From positions 1-15,763 of the forward strand of contig JBJEEE010000027.1 in the NCBI GenBank assembly GCA_051872775.1: a stretch of 15,763 nucleotides of DNA, written 5' to 3'. Under the pieces are notes generated by a model that saw only the letters and a list, made by a program, of their open reading frames with translations, was not told where the DNA came from and made no database searches. The position numbers and the translations under genes are program-made. Shown piece by piece: positions 6,927-15,763 of the stretch (its first letter is position 1; every line of letters begins with the position of its first letter). Source of the stretch: UMGS75 sp051872775. GTDB lineage: Bacteria > Bacillota_I > Bacilli_A > ML615J-28 > CAG-313.

Positions 6927-9900
6927 TTAATATGTATATAATACTCTAACTTCTGCCATTGCAGGTTTTTGAACTGATACAGTTTCTAGTAATAATACTG
7001 ATTTAACAGTATAACCACTACTTACATTAATGACAAAATCAAATGAGTTTACATCATACGATTCAAGAATTTTTGATAAATCAAAATAAGCAGTATTCTT
7101 ACCAGTATATGGTTCATATGGATTATATAAGTGATTAGTTTTATTTATACTTACGTTAATAGAAACTAAACTAGATACATCCGTTACGATATTGCCACTT
7201 GCGTCTTCGATTTGTACCGCAAGCACAAACTTCTTACCATCATGACGAGTATCACCAACAATATTTCTAACAATTGTTAAGGTTGCATCTACATTATCTG
7301 CTGAATAGTCTAATTTAGAATTTTTAAAATCATCTGCATTAATCTCATATAACATACCATTATTGCCACTAGCAAATGATAAGTCTTTAATTAACATTAG
7401 ATTTGGTGAACTATTAACAATTTTAAAATATTGATACTCCTTAGTAGGATTAACATTAATCGTATATTTCTTATAATCAACACTATCAACATTGATTATA
7501 CCAATTTCTTCATAACTTCCATTTTGATGTTTACCATAAACTTTGACTTCTCCCGTACCATAGCCAAGAGTAAGACTGATTTGTGACATTCCAAAGGAAA
7601 TGAAACTTGATTCAAGGGTTGTATCGGTATTAAAATAGATAAATCCATCTGTCTTACTAAAATTATATTGATTATGGATAGTTAGACTAAAGATACTATA
7701 GTCTGTCTTATCCATAAAGGTGTACTGTGTTTGACTATTTGCTTCAAGGGTCGTTTGTCTTGATGGAATAACCGAGAATACTTGTGAATTTAGGGAGGAT
7801 TCCTTCGTTGTTTGGTTGATGATCGATGCAATTCCTTCTGTTCCTTCTTCTGGTTCAAGTGGAATGTTAGCAAGCTCTTGTTCGGTTCTAACTCCCGTAA
7901 CATAAGGGTTTAAATAATTTTCTGATTGTTTTTCCTCTTCGGTTGCGGAGGCAGGACGTTTAGTTGAATCATAATAACCAACATGAACAACGTTATTGAC
8001 AATTTCACTTTGACGACCATCACCGAATATTGTGTATCCATTAGGTGGAGTAATTGAGAAGAAATACTCTTCTGATAGGTTAGTTAATCCTCCTAATAAT
8101 TCATTAAAAGTAATATGTGGGAAGGCACTTTCATTATAGTTTAACTTCTTAAAGTCACTTAAGAAAAGTTCGCTTGGAAGATTTCCTTCTTCATCTTTTC
8201 TTACTATATATGTACCAACAATCGTTTTATCATCTTGTAAAGTACCATTAATATATTGATGATAATATACTTGAACGATTGTATTTTCTACAAGTTGAAT
8301 TGGATTTAATACAATTTCACTACCATCTTCATTATAAGTTTGTTGATAAAATTGAATAATAATATCACGATATAAACTTAAATTAGATAAAGCATTATCT
8401 TTATTACCACTATTATAAATATAACTTATGCTATCTTCTTTATTGAAATGGTTAGCAATATACTTAAAGGTAAATATACCATCTTCTGGAAGAATTGTAT
8501 CAGTTACAGATGAAGTATTATCACCAACAATAAAGTCAGAGTTTGATACAGATGTACAAATAATTAAGTATCCCGTAATTGACTCAGGTGGAATATAATA
8601 AATGTACATATTATCATGATATTTTTCAATCGTAATACGTTTTAACTCTTCTTCTGAACCATTTTTCATATAAATGTATGCGGCAACATCAGCTTCACCA
8701 ATGAAGTCAGCATCTTTTTCAATTGTAAAAGTATAACCACGATTACTATTAATTGGAATGGAAATAGCACGATTTAAATTAAGTTTTTCAAGTTCTTCTT
8801 TAGAAAGTTCGAAACCATTTTCATCAACTCCATAATCTTCCATAAAGTCTTCTTGGAAACTTGTCTTGATGTGGGTACCAGGAGCTTCAATTAATTCAAG
8901 GATAAAACTCCATCTTGCATAGAAAGTATATGAAGTATTAAGAACAATATTACGAGAAACAATTTCACTAAAACTAATACCATATGATGATATCGCATTA
9001 GCATCATCAATCAAATAGAAATCACGATTGATATAACCAAAGATTGTTAATTCTTCAATCCATTTTTTTAAGAACTCATAATTAGTGTATTGCTTACCAT
9101 CTACTACAACTTTTTGGGTATTAAAGAAATAATCAAAAGTCATAGCATATGATACATTATCTATACTATAAAATGATGGAATCTTAAACGTTAAGGTGTC
9201 ATTATCATTTGAACCTTGCTTGAATAATTTATTTTGAGCATTAAATGTTAACTCATATACTACACAAAATTCAATATCAATATCAATATTACCAGTTATA
9301 GCATCTTTATTAATCAATAGATTAAAATATTCATAATTAATATCCCACGCATTAACTACGAGATTGTTTTCATCTCTAATCCAGCCTTTACTAATAACTT
9401 GATTATAATCATAAGTTGTACTTCCAATAGTTACATTAAATCTAACAGGAAGCCCACCATAACCACTTTGGATTGGACATTTTAATAGATAATCATTTTT
9501 TTGCCCCATTGTAACATAAAGTAGACCACTTAGATTAGTACCAATTCCCTTATATGTTACCATATATACTGAACCAATCTTAAAATACATCGTTACACTA
9601 GATGATGTATTACTTCTAAGCGTTAAAGTTACGGTATAAACACTATCTGAAGTACTACTTCCAATGGTTAACTCACCACTACTATTAAGCGAAGCGTAAC
9701 CTGAAGCGTTTGAATCAAGGGTATATGTAACATACTGAATATTTGATTCAGAATGATACTCTACTTTTTTATCATCAACAAGGGGATCATTAGATTTAGT
9801 TATAACTGGTAAGATTTTAACTGTACGATTTGTACTAATAATCCATGGATTAGATACTGTACCTAAGTTTGTACTATCAGAATAGTTTGTTGGTGGAGTA

Positions 9901-12900
9901 TATTCTGCATATTCAAATCCTGAAAGTTCAATTACATTTGGAACTAGCTCAAGTCTAAATACTTTTGCACTTTGACCACTTGTACCATAACCAAATCCAA
10001 TCGTTAAAAGCATTGATTTATTTAAGTTAGTATTTAGATGATATGTTAAAACATAACTAGATGATGATGCGTTATTTTCAACTGTCATATCATATGTACC
10101 ATAATCTGAAGTAGCTTTAAAGTCAATAACATTATTACTTTCATCATAAAAGATTGGATAATAAAGGGATGCATTAGTTCCTGTAATCGTAAACTTAAAT
10201 CTTATTGATGGCATTCCATCATATAATTTAACCACATGATATGATAAGATATTTTCATCTTTTTTACTTTCATTTGGTTCATATCCAATATAACTATTTA
10301 CATTATATGGAGAATTAATATTTTTAAACTGATTATCAGTAACATAAGTAAACTCTTCACCAGTTGAAGCATTAGGATAAGTAACTTCATCTAAAATAAA
10401 ATCATCTCCACTACTACCACCACTAGTTACTATTACTTTTCCATAAAGGAACCAACCAGCTTTATGACGTGCTTCATCAGTAGCATATGACATAGGGTTA
10501 CTTGCATCGCCACCTGATTTTACATTTACCCAAATATCTAGAATATCACTTGCGGTAACGCCAGATGATTTTTGAATTGTAACAGCGGAACTTGTATTAT
10601 AGTTTACAGTAAATTTACCACTTTCAAATACAGGATATAACTTAGCACTATAATCATCAGTGTCCGTTAATGCATCAGAAAACAAATAAACAGTTTCATT
10701 ATTACTAAGTGTTATTGTATCAAGTGATAAACCTGTACTTGTCCATTCACCTGCAGTAACACGATTTGTACAATAATAGTTTTTAGTATTGCTCGATGAT
10801 GCTATACCATATACAACACTGTTGTTTCCCGTTGCGGAACAACTAGCATTGGAATAGCAACCAGAAATATTAGTAGTGGCGTGACAAAATGCAACAATAC
10901 TTGCACTTGATGCGCCATGCCCACCAAATGAGGCGAATGAACATTCCGTAAAGGCATTAATTGAAGTATCGAATACGCCACAATTATTAATCGTTCCATT
11001 AGATAAGTTTTCGCCCATAATACCTGATGCAAATGTTCCGACCTTACCAGAGTCTGTAGAACTTGTTGCATACTCATAAGCATTAATTTTACAGCCATAT
11101 ACATAACAATCACTAATATTGGTATATCCACTCCATGTATTGATAGCAAGAATTCCTGCAGCGTATACTGCAATTATTTCATTTCCAATAGAAGTAACTT
11201 CAGTGTTATAAGTACGACAATTATTAATATTTAAAGTTGAACCATAACCATAAGTTCCTCCATTAAAACAGCCACCAACAATACCAGCCGCATACATATC
11301 AGGATTACCAATCGCAGTTGAAGTAACGGTTGTAATTGCTTCTATTTTGGCATTTTTGATTTCACAATCTGATACTGTAGTAGTGATATCACCAGTATTC
11401 TTTATATAGCCAATAACGCCACCACAGAAGGATGTATCTGGTGATTTATCCGATTGAAGACGAATGTAACTGTCTTTTTTAATATTTCCTTCAAAGGTTA
11501 AACCAGTAACATTTGCATATCTTAACTTACCAATAACTCCTCCAATGTAGTTTTCATTTTTGTAGTCGCCACCACCGTTTTGGGAGTTTTGAGTAGCTTC
11601 CATTTGGACATCGGTTCCGGCATATGCTTTTTTATCATAATCATAACCGGTTACTAAAATATTATTTACCGATGTTGATCCAGAACTAGCACATGTGCAC
11701 TCTGCAATAAAAGCTCCCGTATAAACGTTATTTGCATCTTCGTTTGTATTTGCAATAACATCATTGGAATAACTTTGGGATTTAATAGTTGCGTTATTTA
11801 TAATAAAGTTAATATTATTATAATCTACTTCATACGAATAACCAACAAAACCACCAGTATGAAGGTCACCATTAGAAGTAGCCCCAACTTCACGGGTTGT
11901 TATAAGGTTAGCATTATCGATAAAAATATTTATATTATTTATAGTTATATTATTATCATCAGTTCCGAACATGCCATATACTAAGCCAGCAGTACAATGA
12001 GCTTTATCAATGTTACTATAAGTCCCTGATAAAGTTGTAGATGTTGTCGTTTGAACTGCACTTACATCAAATGTGTAGTCTTTACTTGTAATTATTATAT
12101 TAGAACGATCTTCATTTGATGTACCATTCATATTAACATAGCCATTTGCGACAAGGCCTGCTGCTATACTCTTACCATAGGTTCCATTACTTTTACCTTT
12201 TTGTAAAGAATCTATTTCAAAATTACCGACAAAGATTGGTTCAAAGGTTGTTTTTTTAACCCCTGATACTTCATATTCAACAATACAATCATTAAAATCA
12301 CTTAAACCAACAATCTTATTGATGCTATTTTGTGACATTGATGCAAATAGACCTGCTGCATAAAGGTTAGCTTGTGATGATGAAGATAATGATTGTGCTT
12401 TAATTTCATTAACATTAGCACTGTTTTTTTCGTTTATTTGAAAGTTAATCTTTCCAAGTTCAAGATTAGCACCAACATTAACATAGCCAATCAAACCACC
12501 AACATAAGCATTACCACTAGAAATTAGTGAGATTATACTTTCACAGCGTGTACCACTAATTAAGATATTAGCAATTCTAGTTCTTTTTGTATTTGTATAA
12601 TATCCAAATATATTTCCTAAATAAGAATTATTTGTAACATTATAACTATCTGTCTTAACAAACCTTGATATCATCGAGAAGTTCGAAACATCAACATTAA
12701 AGTTGTTAACATATACATTTGTAGCACTACCAGAGATGGTACCAGCACACATTGTACTAGATGTTGTTTTAGCATTTTGCATGCTCCATAGTTTGTCAAC
12801 TACTTTACAACTAATGTTAGCATCATAGTCAATACCATAAACACTAGTGGAACCATTCATCATGATTCCCGCAACACCACCAACATAAATATCAGCATTT

Positions 12901-13877
12901 GTGGTATTTTCAATACCAGCACTGGTTGTTACAACTAAATTATTTAAGTATGATCCTACGCATTTCCCCGCAATACCACCAACATAAATGTTAGTTGCAG
13001 CACTTCCAGCATTAAATGTTACCGCATAAGAAACACATAAATCCGTAATAACAGCTTCTTCTGACGTTACGCCAAATAAACCACTATAATTATCACCAGT
13101 TAATTCATCACAAGTAGTTGTGATAGCGATGGTTTCAGTATCATTATCAGTTTGACCGTTAAATACACCTTTAAATGGAAAATCTGCTGTCCCAATACCA
13201 TAGAAATCATCTTCAAAGAATGAAAATGAAGCAGCTAAATGATAATAACCATATTGTAATTTATAAAAGAAAGTTGTAACGATATCACTAACTTTATCAG
13301 TGCTAGTAACGTAACTATCATATTTATTAAAGAAATTATCATAACATTTAATAACATTACTAGTTATATTAGAAGCAATAGTACCTGCTCTAAATATTGT
13401 TTGTAAATATTCGATATCTTCTTTAGTTTTAATACTAATAGGGTCAGTTAAATAGTTTCCATAGTCGGCATTTAGTGGGTCGCGCCGATTAACACTAATT
13501 GTTAAATCAGATGTTGGGGTAAAATAAATGTATGAACTATTTAAATCAACGGTTCCAACCGATGGAGAAATATTCCAACTTTCAAAAATACGTGATTGGT
13601 TAATCGCTCTAAGGGTAACTTCCGTACCTTTTTCAACACTGTATTTTTCTAAGGAATAATCCGTTTCACTATTTGTGATATCTTTTACACCAACACCACT
13701 AACATATACTTTTACGGTTGAGGTTTTTTCAACAGTAATTATGTAAGCATCTTCTGTTTCCGCATGTATTCCAGATGGTTTTTTAAAGGTTAGACCAACA
13801 ATAACAAGGGTTGTAATAATGATAAGACCAAGTAGAATAATAGATCCTATAGTATAAAAAGTTTTACTTTTTTTCAT
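6927..13877 (-). CDS. Giant (2316 aa) surface protein with GLUG-like repeats
   Basis: The N-terminus is basic (MKKSK) with one hydrophobic stretch (about 9-31), then KKPSGIHAETED. It is either an uncleaved anchor or a signal peptide cut after IHA. Residues about 78-130 look like a bacterial repeat domain (VEKGTEVTLRA...FESW). A GLUG-type entry follows, FPFKGVFNG (233-241), and then about 18 repeats with a core like YVGGIAG (first at 264, then 298, 331, 376, 419, 458, 506, 571, 628, 673, 719, 777, 817, 862, 905, 949, 981, 1021), about 32-65 residues apart. The later ones end in I-N/S-x-C-x-V-type turns. This predicts a long beta-solenoid. Beyond about 1040 lie beta-rich regions: a Big_2-like segment near 1375-1430 and an InlB/Listeria-Bacteroides-like repeat near 1545-1660 ending YTFYARWS. 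No LPXTG or C-terminal membrane segment is seen. The start has AGGAGG 10 nt upstream, overlapping the previous stop. Probable adhesin; function unknown. Confidence 0.82.
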   Translation of the reverse strand: MKKSKTFYTIGSIILLGLIIITTLVIVGLTFKKPSGIHAETEDAYIITVEKTSTVKVYVSGVGVKDITNSETDYSLEKYSVEKGTEVTLRAINQSRIFESWNISPSVGTVDLNSSYIYFTPTSDLTISVNRRDPLNADYGNYLTDPISIKTKEDIEYLQTIFRAGTIASNITSNVIKCYDNFFNKYDSYVTSTDKVSDIVTTFFYKLQYGYYHLAASFSFFEDDFYGIGTADFPFKGVFNGQTDNDTETIAITTTCDELTGDNYSGLFGVTSEEAVITDLCVSYAVTFNAGSAATNIYVGGIAGKCVGSYLNNLVVTTSAGIENTTNADIYVGGVAGIMMNGSTSVYGIDYDANISCKVVDKLWSMQNAKTTSSTMCAGTISGSATNVYVNNFNVDVSNFSMISRFVKTDSYNVTNNSYLGNIFGYYTNTKRTRIANILISGTRCESIISLISSGNAYVGGLIGYVNVGANLELGKINFQINEKNSANVNEIKAQSLSSSSQANLYAAGLFASMSQNSINKIVGLSDFNDCIVEYEVSGVKKTTFEPIFVGNFEIDSLQKGKSNGTYGKSIAAGLVANGYVNMNGTSNEDRSNIIITSKDYTFDVSAVQTTTSTTLSGTYSNIDKAHCTAGLVYGMFGTDDNNITINNINIFIDNANLITTREVGATSNGDLHTGGFVGYSYEVDYNNINFIINNATIKSQSYSNDVIANTNEDANNVYTGAFIAECTCASSGSTSVNNILVTGYDYDKKAYAGTDVQMEATQNSQNGGGDYKNENYIGGVIGKLRYANVTGLTFEGNIKKDSYIRLQSDKSPDTSFCGGVIGYIKNTGDITTTVSDCEIKNAKIEAITTVTSTAIGNPDMYAAGIVGGCFNGGTYGYGSTLNINNCRTYNTEVTSIGNEIIAVYAAGILAINTWSGYTNISDCYVYGCKINAYEYATSSTDSGKVGTFASGIMGENLSNGTINNCGVFDTSINAFTECSFASFGGHGASSASIVAFCHATTNISGCYSNASCSATGNNSVVYGIASSSNTKNYYCTNRVTAGEWTSTGLSLDTITLSNNETVYLFSDALTDTDDYSAKLYPVFESGKFTVNYNTSSAVTIQKSSGVTASDILDIWVNVKSGGDASNPMSYATDEARHKAGWFLYGKVIVTSGGSSGDDFILDEVTYPNASTGEEFTYVTDNQFKNINSPYNVNSYIGYEPNESKKDENILSYHVVKLYDGMPSIRFKFTITGTNASLYYPIFYDESNNVIDFKATSDYGTYDMTVENNASSSSYVLTYHLNTNLNKSMLLTIGFGYGTSGQSAKVFRLELVPNVIELSGFEYAEYTPPTNYSDSTNLGTVSNPWIISTNRTVKILPVITKSNDPLVDDKKVEYHSESNIQYVTYTLDSNASGYASLNSSGELTIGSSTSDSVYTVTLTLRSNTSSSVTMYFKIGSVYMVTYKGIGTNLSGLLYVTMGQKNDYLLKCPIQSGYGGLPVRFNVTIGSTTYDYNQVISKGWIRDENNLVVNAWDINYEYFNLLINKDAITGNIDIDIEFCVVYELTFNAQNKLFKQGSNDNDTLTFKIPSFYSIDNVSYAMTFDYFFNTQKVVVDGKQYTNYEFLKKWIEELTIFGYINRDFYLIDDANAISSYGISFSEIVSRNIVLNTSYTFYARWSFILELIEAPGTHIKTSFQEDFMEDYGVDENGFELSKEELEKLNLNRAISIPINSNRGYTFTIEKDADFIGEADVAAYIYMKNGSEEELKRITIEKYHDNMYIYYIPPESITGYLIICTSVSNSDFIVGDNTSSVTDTILPEDGIFTFKYIANHFNKEDSISYIYNSGNKDNALSNLSLYRDIIIQFYQQTYNEDGSEIVLNPIQLVENTIVQVYYHQYINGTLQDDKTIVGTYIVRKDEEGNLPSELFLSDFKKLNYNESAFPHITFNELLGGLTNLSEEYFFSITPPNGYTIFGDGRQSEIVNNVVHVGYYDSTKRPASATEEEKQSENYLNPYVTGVRTEQELANIPLEPEEGTEGIASIINQTTKESSLNSQVFSVIPSRQTTLEANSQTQYTFMDKTDYSIFSLTIHNQYNFSKTDGFIYFNTDTTLESSFISFGMSQISLTLGYGTGEVKVYGKHQNGSYEEIGIINVDSVDYKKYTINVNPTKEYQYFKIVNSSPNLMLIKDLSFASGNNGMLYEINADDFKNSKLDYSADNVDATLTIVRNIVGDTRHDGKKFVLAVQIEDASGNIVTDVSSLVSINVSINKTNHLYNPYEPYTGKNTAYFDLSKILESYDVNSFDFVINVSSGYTVKSVLLLETVSVQKPAMAEVRVLYTY

Positions 13878-13892
13878 TATATCATCCCCCTC

Positions 13893-15116
13893 CTAATTTT
13901 TTTCTAAAATAGTCATAAACTCATTACTGTCTAAATCGGAATATCCTAAGAATTGACTTCCATATTGTTTATAACCATCTCTAATATAGATTTCAACTTT
14001 AACTTTTACTTTGTAAGTTGCGCTAGTTGCTAAAAAGTCAAGATTAAATGAGGAACCTTCTGGTACATAAACAGTAAGAGTACCAGTATTAGTATCTTGA
14101 TGGAAGGATACTATATAAGGTTTGGAAATATCTAAATAATCAGCATCCCCTAGTGTTATATCACTTGTACCATCAATTGGACTAGTAATTCCACCTACAT
14201 TATTATGAAGATAATGTAAAATATTTTCATCTAAAATTAAATTTTGCCAATTAAAAGTTACTTTAAAGGCATATGAAGTAAACGGATCATTTTTATATGC
14301 ACTACTATCAATTGGTTTACGAATATTTCCATCTTTAGTATGAGAGAAAATATCAGCAGATTGAACTAATATGGAGTTAAAAGTTGTATTATAAACTTCC
14401 TTAGTTAAATTAGAAAAAATAATCAAACGGTCAGATACAACCATATCAATTACATAAACTGTACGATATGGTTTAAGTAATTGAACAACAATGGAGATTT
14501 TTTCTTCACCACTAATATCTTCAATATTTTTAGGTGTACTACCAACCAAATATGATTCTTTACGTTCAACTTTGATGGTAACTTTGTGTTTTTTACCAAC
14601 TGCACTCGTTCCTCTTTCTTCATAGCTAAACATATATTGATCGCTTACCGTATTTCCTAATTCATCTTTTACGGTTTCACCATTATCTGAGACTATTTCA
14701 ATATTATATTTGTATGTATCAGAGCCAACTAAAACAGGTTGTTTCCAAACATCACGAACATTTAGTGTATCCGCTGTGGCAGGATCACTTACTAATTCAC
14801 CTTTACTATTATAAAACTCATTAACTGTTTTTATTTCATAAACAATATCACGTTTTGTTACATCTTCATCAATATAATTCATTAAATCAAAACTTGCATA
14901 CCCTACATTATTTTCAAGCGCAATACCAGTGCCATCACCAGTACCATCAAAATAAAGCGCCGTATAATATGCTTTAACTTCATCTTTTTCACGTTTGATA
15001 TAACGAGCAAGGGTAGAACTATTGATATTAGCTACAACCCCTAAAGTTATCGCAAGTACCCCTAATAAAAAGGCAAAGCATGTAAGGAGCGAGAAGAATT
15101 TTCTTTTTTCGTTCAT
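13893..15116 (-). CDS. Exported protein with SSTLARY motif, possible fibre subunit
   Basis: I recognise no named family. The 407-residue protein has a basic start (MNEKRK), one hydrophobic helix (about 7-31), then SSTLARYI (33-40), a charged linker and ALYFDG (53-58); the rest is predicted beta-rich with no further membrane segment. The upstream gene's product shows the same order: helix, SST[LI][AT][RK]Y, 14-15 residues, LYF[DN]. The layout recalls TasA/camelysin-type proteins, where a short motif after the signal helix is read by the special signal peptidase SipW. That comparison is inference, and the usual YAYFTD wording is absent. I chose the ATG at 15116, which has GGGGGTG 6 nt upstream. 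A GTG at 15125 opens the same frame but is part of that ribosome binding site. The stop overlaps the ribosome binding site of the giant gene. Confidence 0.75.
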   Translation of the reverse strand: MNEKRKFFSLLTCFAFLLGVLAITLGVVANINSSTLARYIKREKDEVKAYYTALYFDGTGDGTGIALENNVGYASFDLMNYIDEDVTKRDIVYEIKTVNEFYNSKGELVSDPATADTLNVRDVWKQPVLVGSDTYKYNIEIVSDNGETVKDELGNTVSDQYMFSYEERGTSAVGKKHKVTIKVERKESYLVGSTPKNIEDISGEEKISIVVQLLKPYRTVYVIDMVVSDRLIIFSNLTKEVYNTTFNSILVQSADIFSHTKDGNIRKPIDSSAYKNDPFTSYAFKVTFNWQNLILDENILHYLHNNVGGITSPIDGTSDITLGDADYLDISKPYIVSFHQDTNTGTLTVYVPEGSSFNLDFLATSATYKVKVKVEIYIRDGYKQYGSQFLGYSDLDSNEFMTILEKN

Positions 15117-15122
15117 TTTCTT

Positions 15123-15129
15123 CACCCCC
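15123..15129 (-). promoter_or_regulatory. Ribosome binding site overlapping the upstream stop
   Basis: On the minus strand GGGGGTG is fused to the TAG stop of the upstream gene and lies 6 nt before the ATG at 15116. It links translation of the two genes and argues against the GTG at 15125 as start. Confidence 0.65.
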
Positions 15130-15763
15130 TAGACTTCACTATACTTCTCAGTTGCATCGATGAATAACGATATAGATAAAGTTGCATCGATGTAGTCATC
15201 AGCTGAGGTTGTAGAGATTTGATCATCTAGAATTACATATACTTTAAATTCATATTTAATAATGGAGCTGGAATCAGCTTCATTATATACGGGTAAACTT
15301 AATTTATTATCACTCGTAAATGTTCTAAATGGACCTGGATCTACTCCTTCTTTTGTTGGAATTTCGCGATAAGCAAGTGTACATTTAAGAATAGCACTTG
15401 ACTGAATCGCCGGCATAGTGAATTCCGCATAAGAAGATACATAGAAGATACCATCTAAACCATTAACTTCATTCGTACCTAGATTAAAATTACTTACATA
15501 AAAATGGAAAGTTAGGTTATCTCCAGGGGTAACATTCATTGTTTCAATGCGTTTAACAATATCAACAAGCTTACCTTCACTATCATAGATTTCTTCTTCA
15601 ACGGGATTACCGATAATTAAATTATTATTGCGGTATAATTCCCCACGTTCATAATTAAAATAAAGTTTCTGTCCGATATTAAAAGAACCGGACCCCTCGT
15701 GTCCGGTTGTATATTTAGTGATTGTAGAAGAAACTAAATACAAAGCGGCCACAAAAAGCACAT
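15129..15763 (-). CDS. Exported protein with SSTITKY motif (5' end cut by window edge)
   Basis: The frame is open to the window edge, so the N-terminus is missing; a GTG at 15761 falls within the hydrophobic segment and is unlikely to be the start. The visible part begins with the end of a hydrophobic helix (LFVAALYLV), then SSTITKY, a glycine- and serine-containing linker, and KLYFNYERG, matching the layout of the next gene's product. Further on is a MNVTPGDNLTFHFYVSNFN segment, like the PGD..t..v.N strands of TasA-type and Ig-like secreted subunits. About 210 residues are visible, with no C-terminal anchor (it ends ATEKYSEV). The stop is immediately followed by the ribosome binding site of the next gene, so these genes form one operon whose promoter is outside the window. 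Confidence 0.72.
   Translation of the reverse strand, partial: VLFVAALYLVSSTITKYTTGHEGSGSFNIGQKLYFNYERGELYRNNNLIIGNPVEEEIYDSEGKLVDIVKRIETMNVTPGDNLTFHFYVSNFNLGTNEVNGLDGIFYVSSYAEFTMPAIQSSAILKCTLAYREIPTKEGVDPGPFRTFTSDNKLSLPVYNEADSSSIIKYEFKVYVILDDQISTTSADDYIDATLSISLFIDATEKYSEV

Noticed and set aside
10802..11173. Open frame of 123 codons on the minus strand within the giant gene
   Set aside because: It lies in another frame of the GLUG-coding region, has no ribosome binding site, and its Met/Val/Leu-rich composition is what a shifted frame of that repeat gives.
6927..13877. Sortase-anchored (LPXTG) adhesin
   Set aside because: No LPXTG-like motif, hydrophobic tail or basic end is present at the C-terminus, and no sortase gene is in the window.

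Overview
The window looks like chromosome from a very AT-rich Bacillota bacterium. It has classic sigma-A promoters with 16-17 nt spacers, strong GGAGG-type ribosome binding sites, U-tract terminators and a RelP-type alarmone synthetase. The gene content suggests an uncultured Bacilli/Erysipelotrichia-like or Mollicutes-relative gut lineage, but this is inference and no marker gene is present. The RloB-like frame ends in TGA and Trp is written TGG, so the standard bacterial code fits better than the Mycoplasma code.

The only plus-strand unit (about 78-2404) is a tight three-gene operon: a MarR-family regulator, a divergent PlsY-family acyltransferase and a GT28 diacylglycerol glycosyltransferase of the UgtP/MGDG-synthase type. 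It has a near-consensus promoter (TTGACA-N17-TAAAAT) whose -10 box lies inside a perfect 10+10 bp inverted repeat, a likely autoregulatory operator. It reads as a regulated membrane-lipid module. A hairpin with T-runs on both sides ends it and also ends the convergent relP gene.

Everything from 2403 to the right edge is on the minus strand. In transcription order from the right there are three exported or surface protein genes: one cut by the window edge, one of 407 aa and a giant one of 2316 aa. They are followed by a strong terminator, then a separate promoter driving an AAA ATPase plus RloB-like pair (RloAB/AbiL-type candidate phage defence). Next is a decayed AlbA_2/Schlafen-type ATP-binding regulator gene that keeps its promoter but carries a nonsense codon and several frameshifts. 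Last is a small alarmone synthetase.

The most unusual part is the surface cassette at 6886-15763. The two smaller proteins share a hydrophobic N-terminus followed at once by SST[LI][AT][RK]Y, then 14-15 residues and LYF[DN]. This layout recalls TasA/camelysin-type (SipW-dependent) fibre subunits without their usual motif. They precede a giant protein with about 18 GLUG-like repeats (a predicted beta-solenoid) and no visible cell-wall sorting signal. Three apparent starts (78, 6790, 15125) lie inside promoter or ribosome-binding elements and were moved downstream. No tRNA, rRNA or CRISPR array was seen, and no gene-free stretch exceeds about 200 bases.
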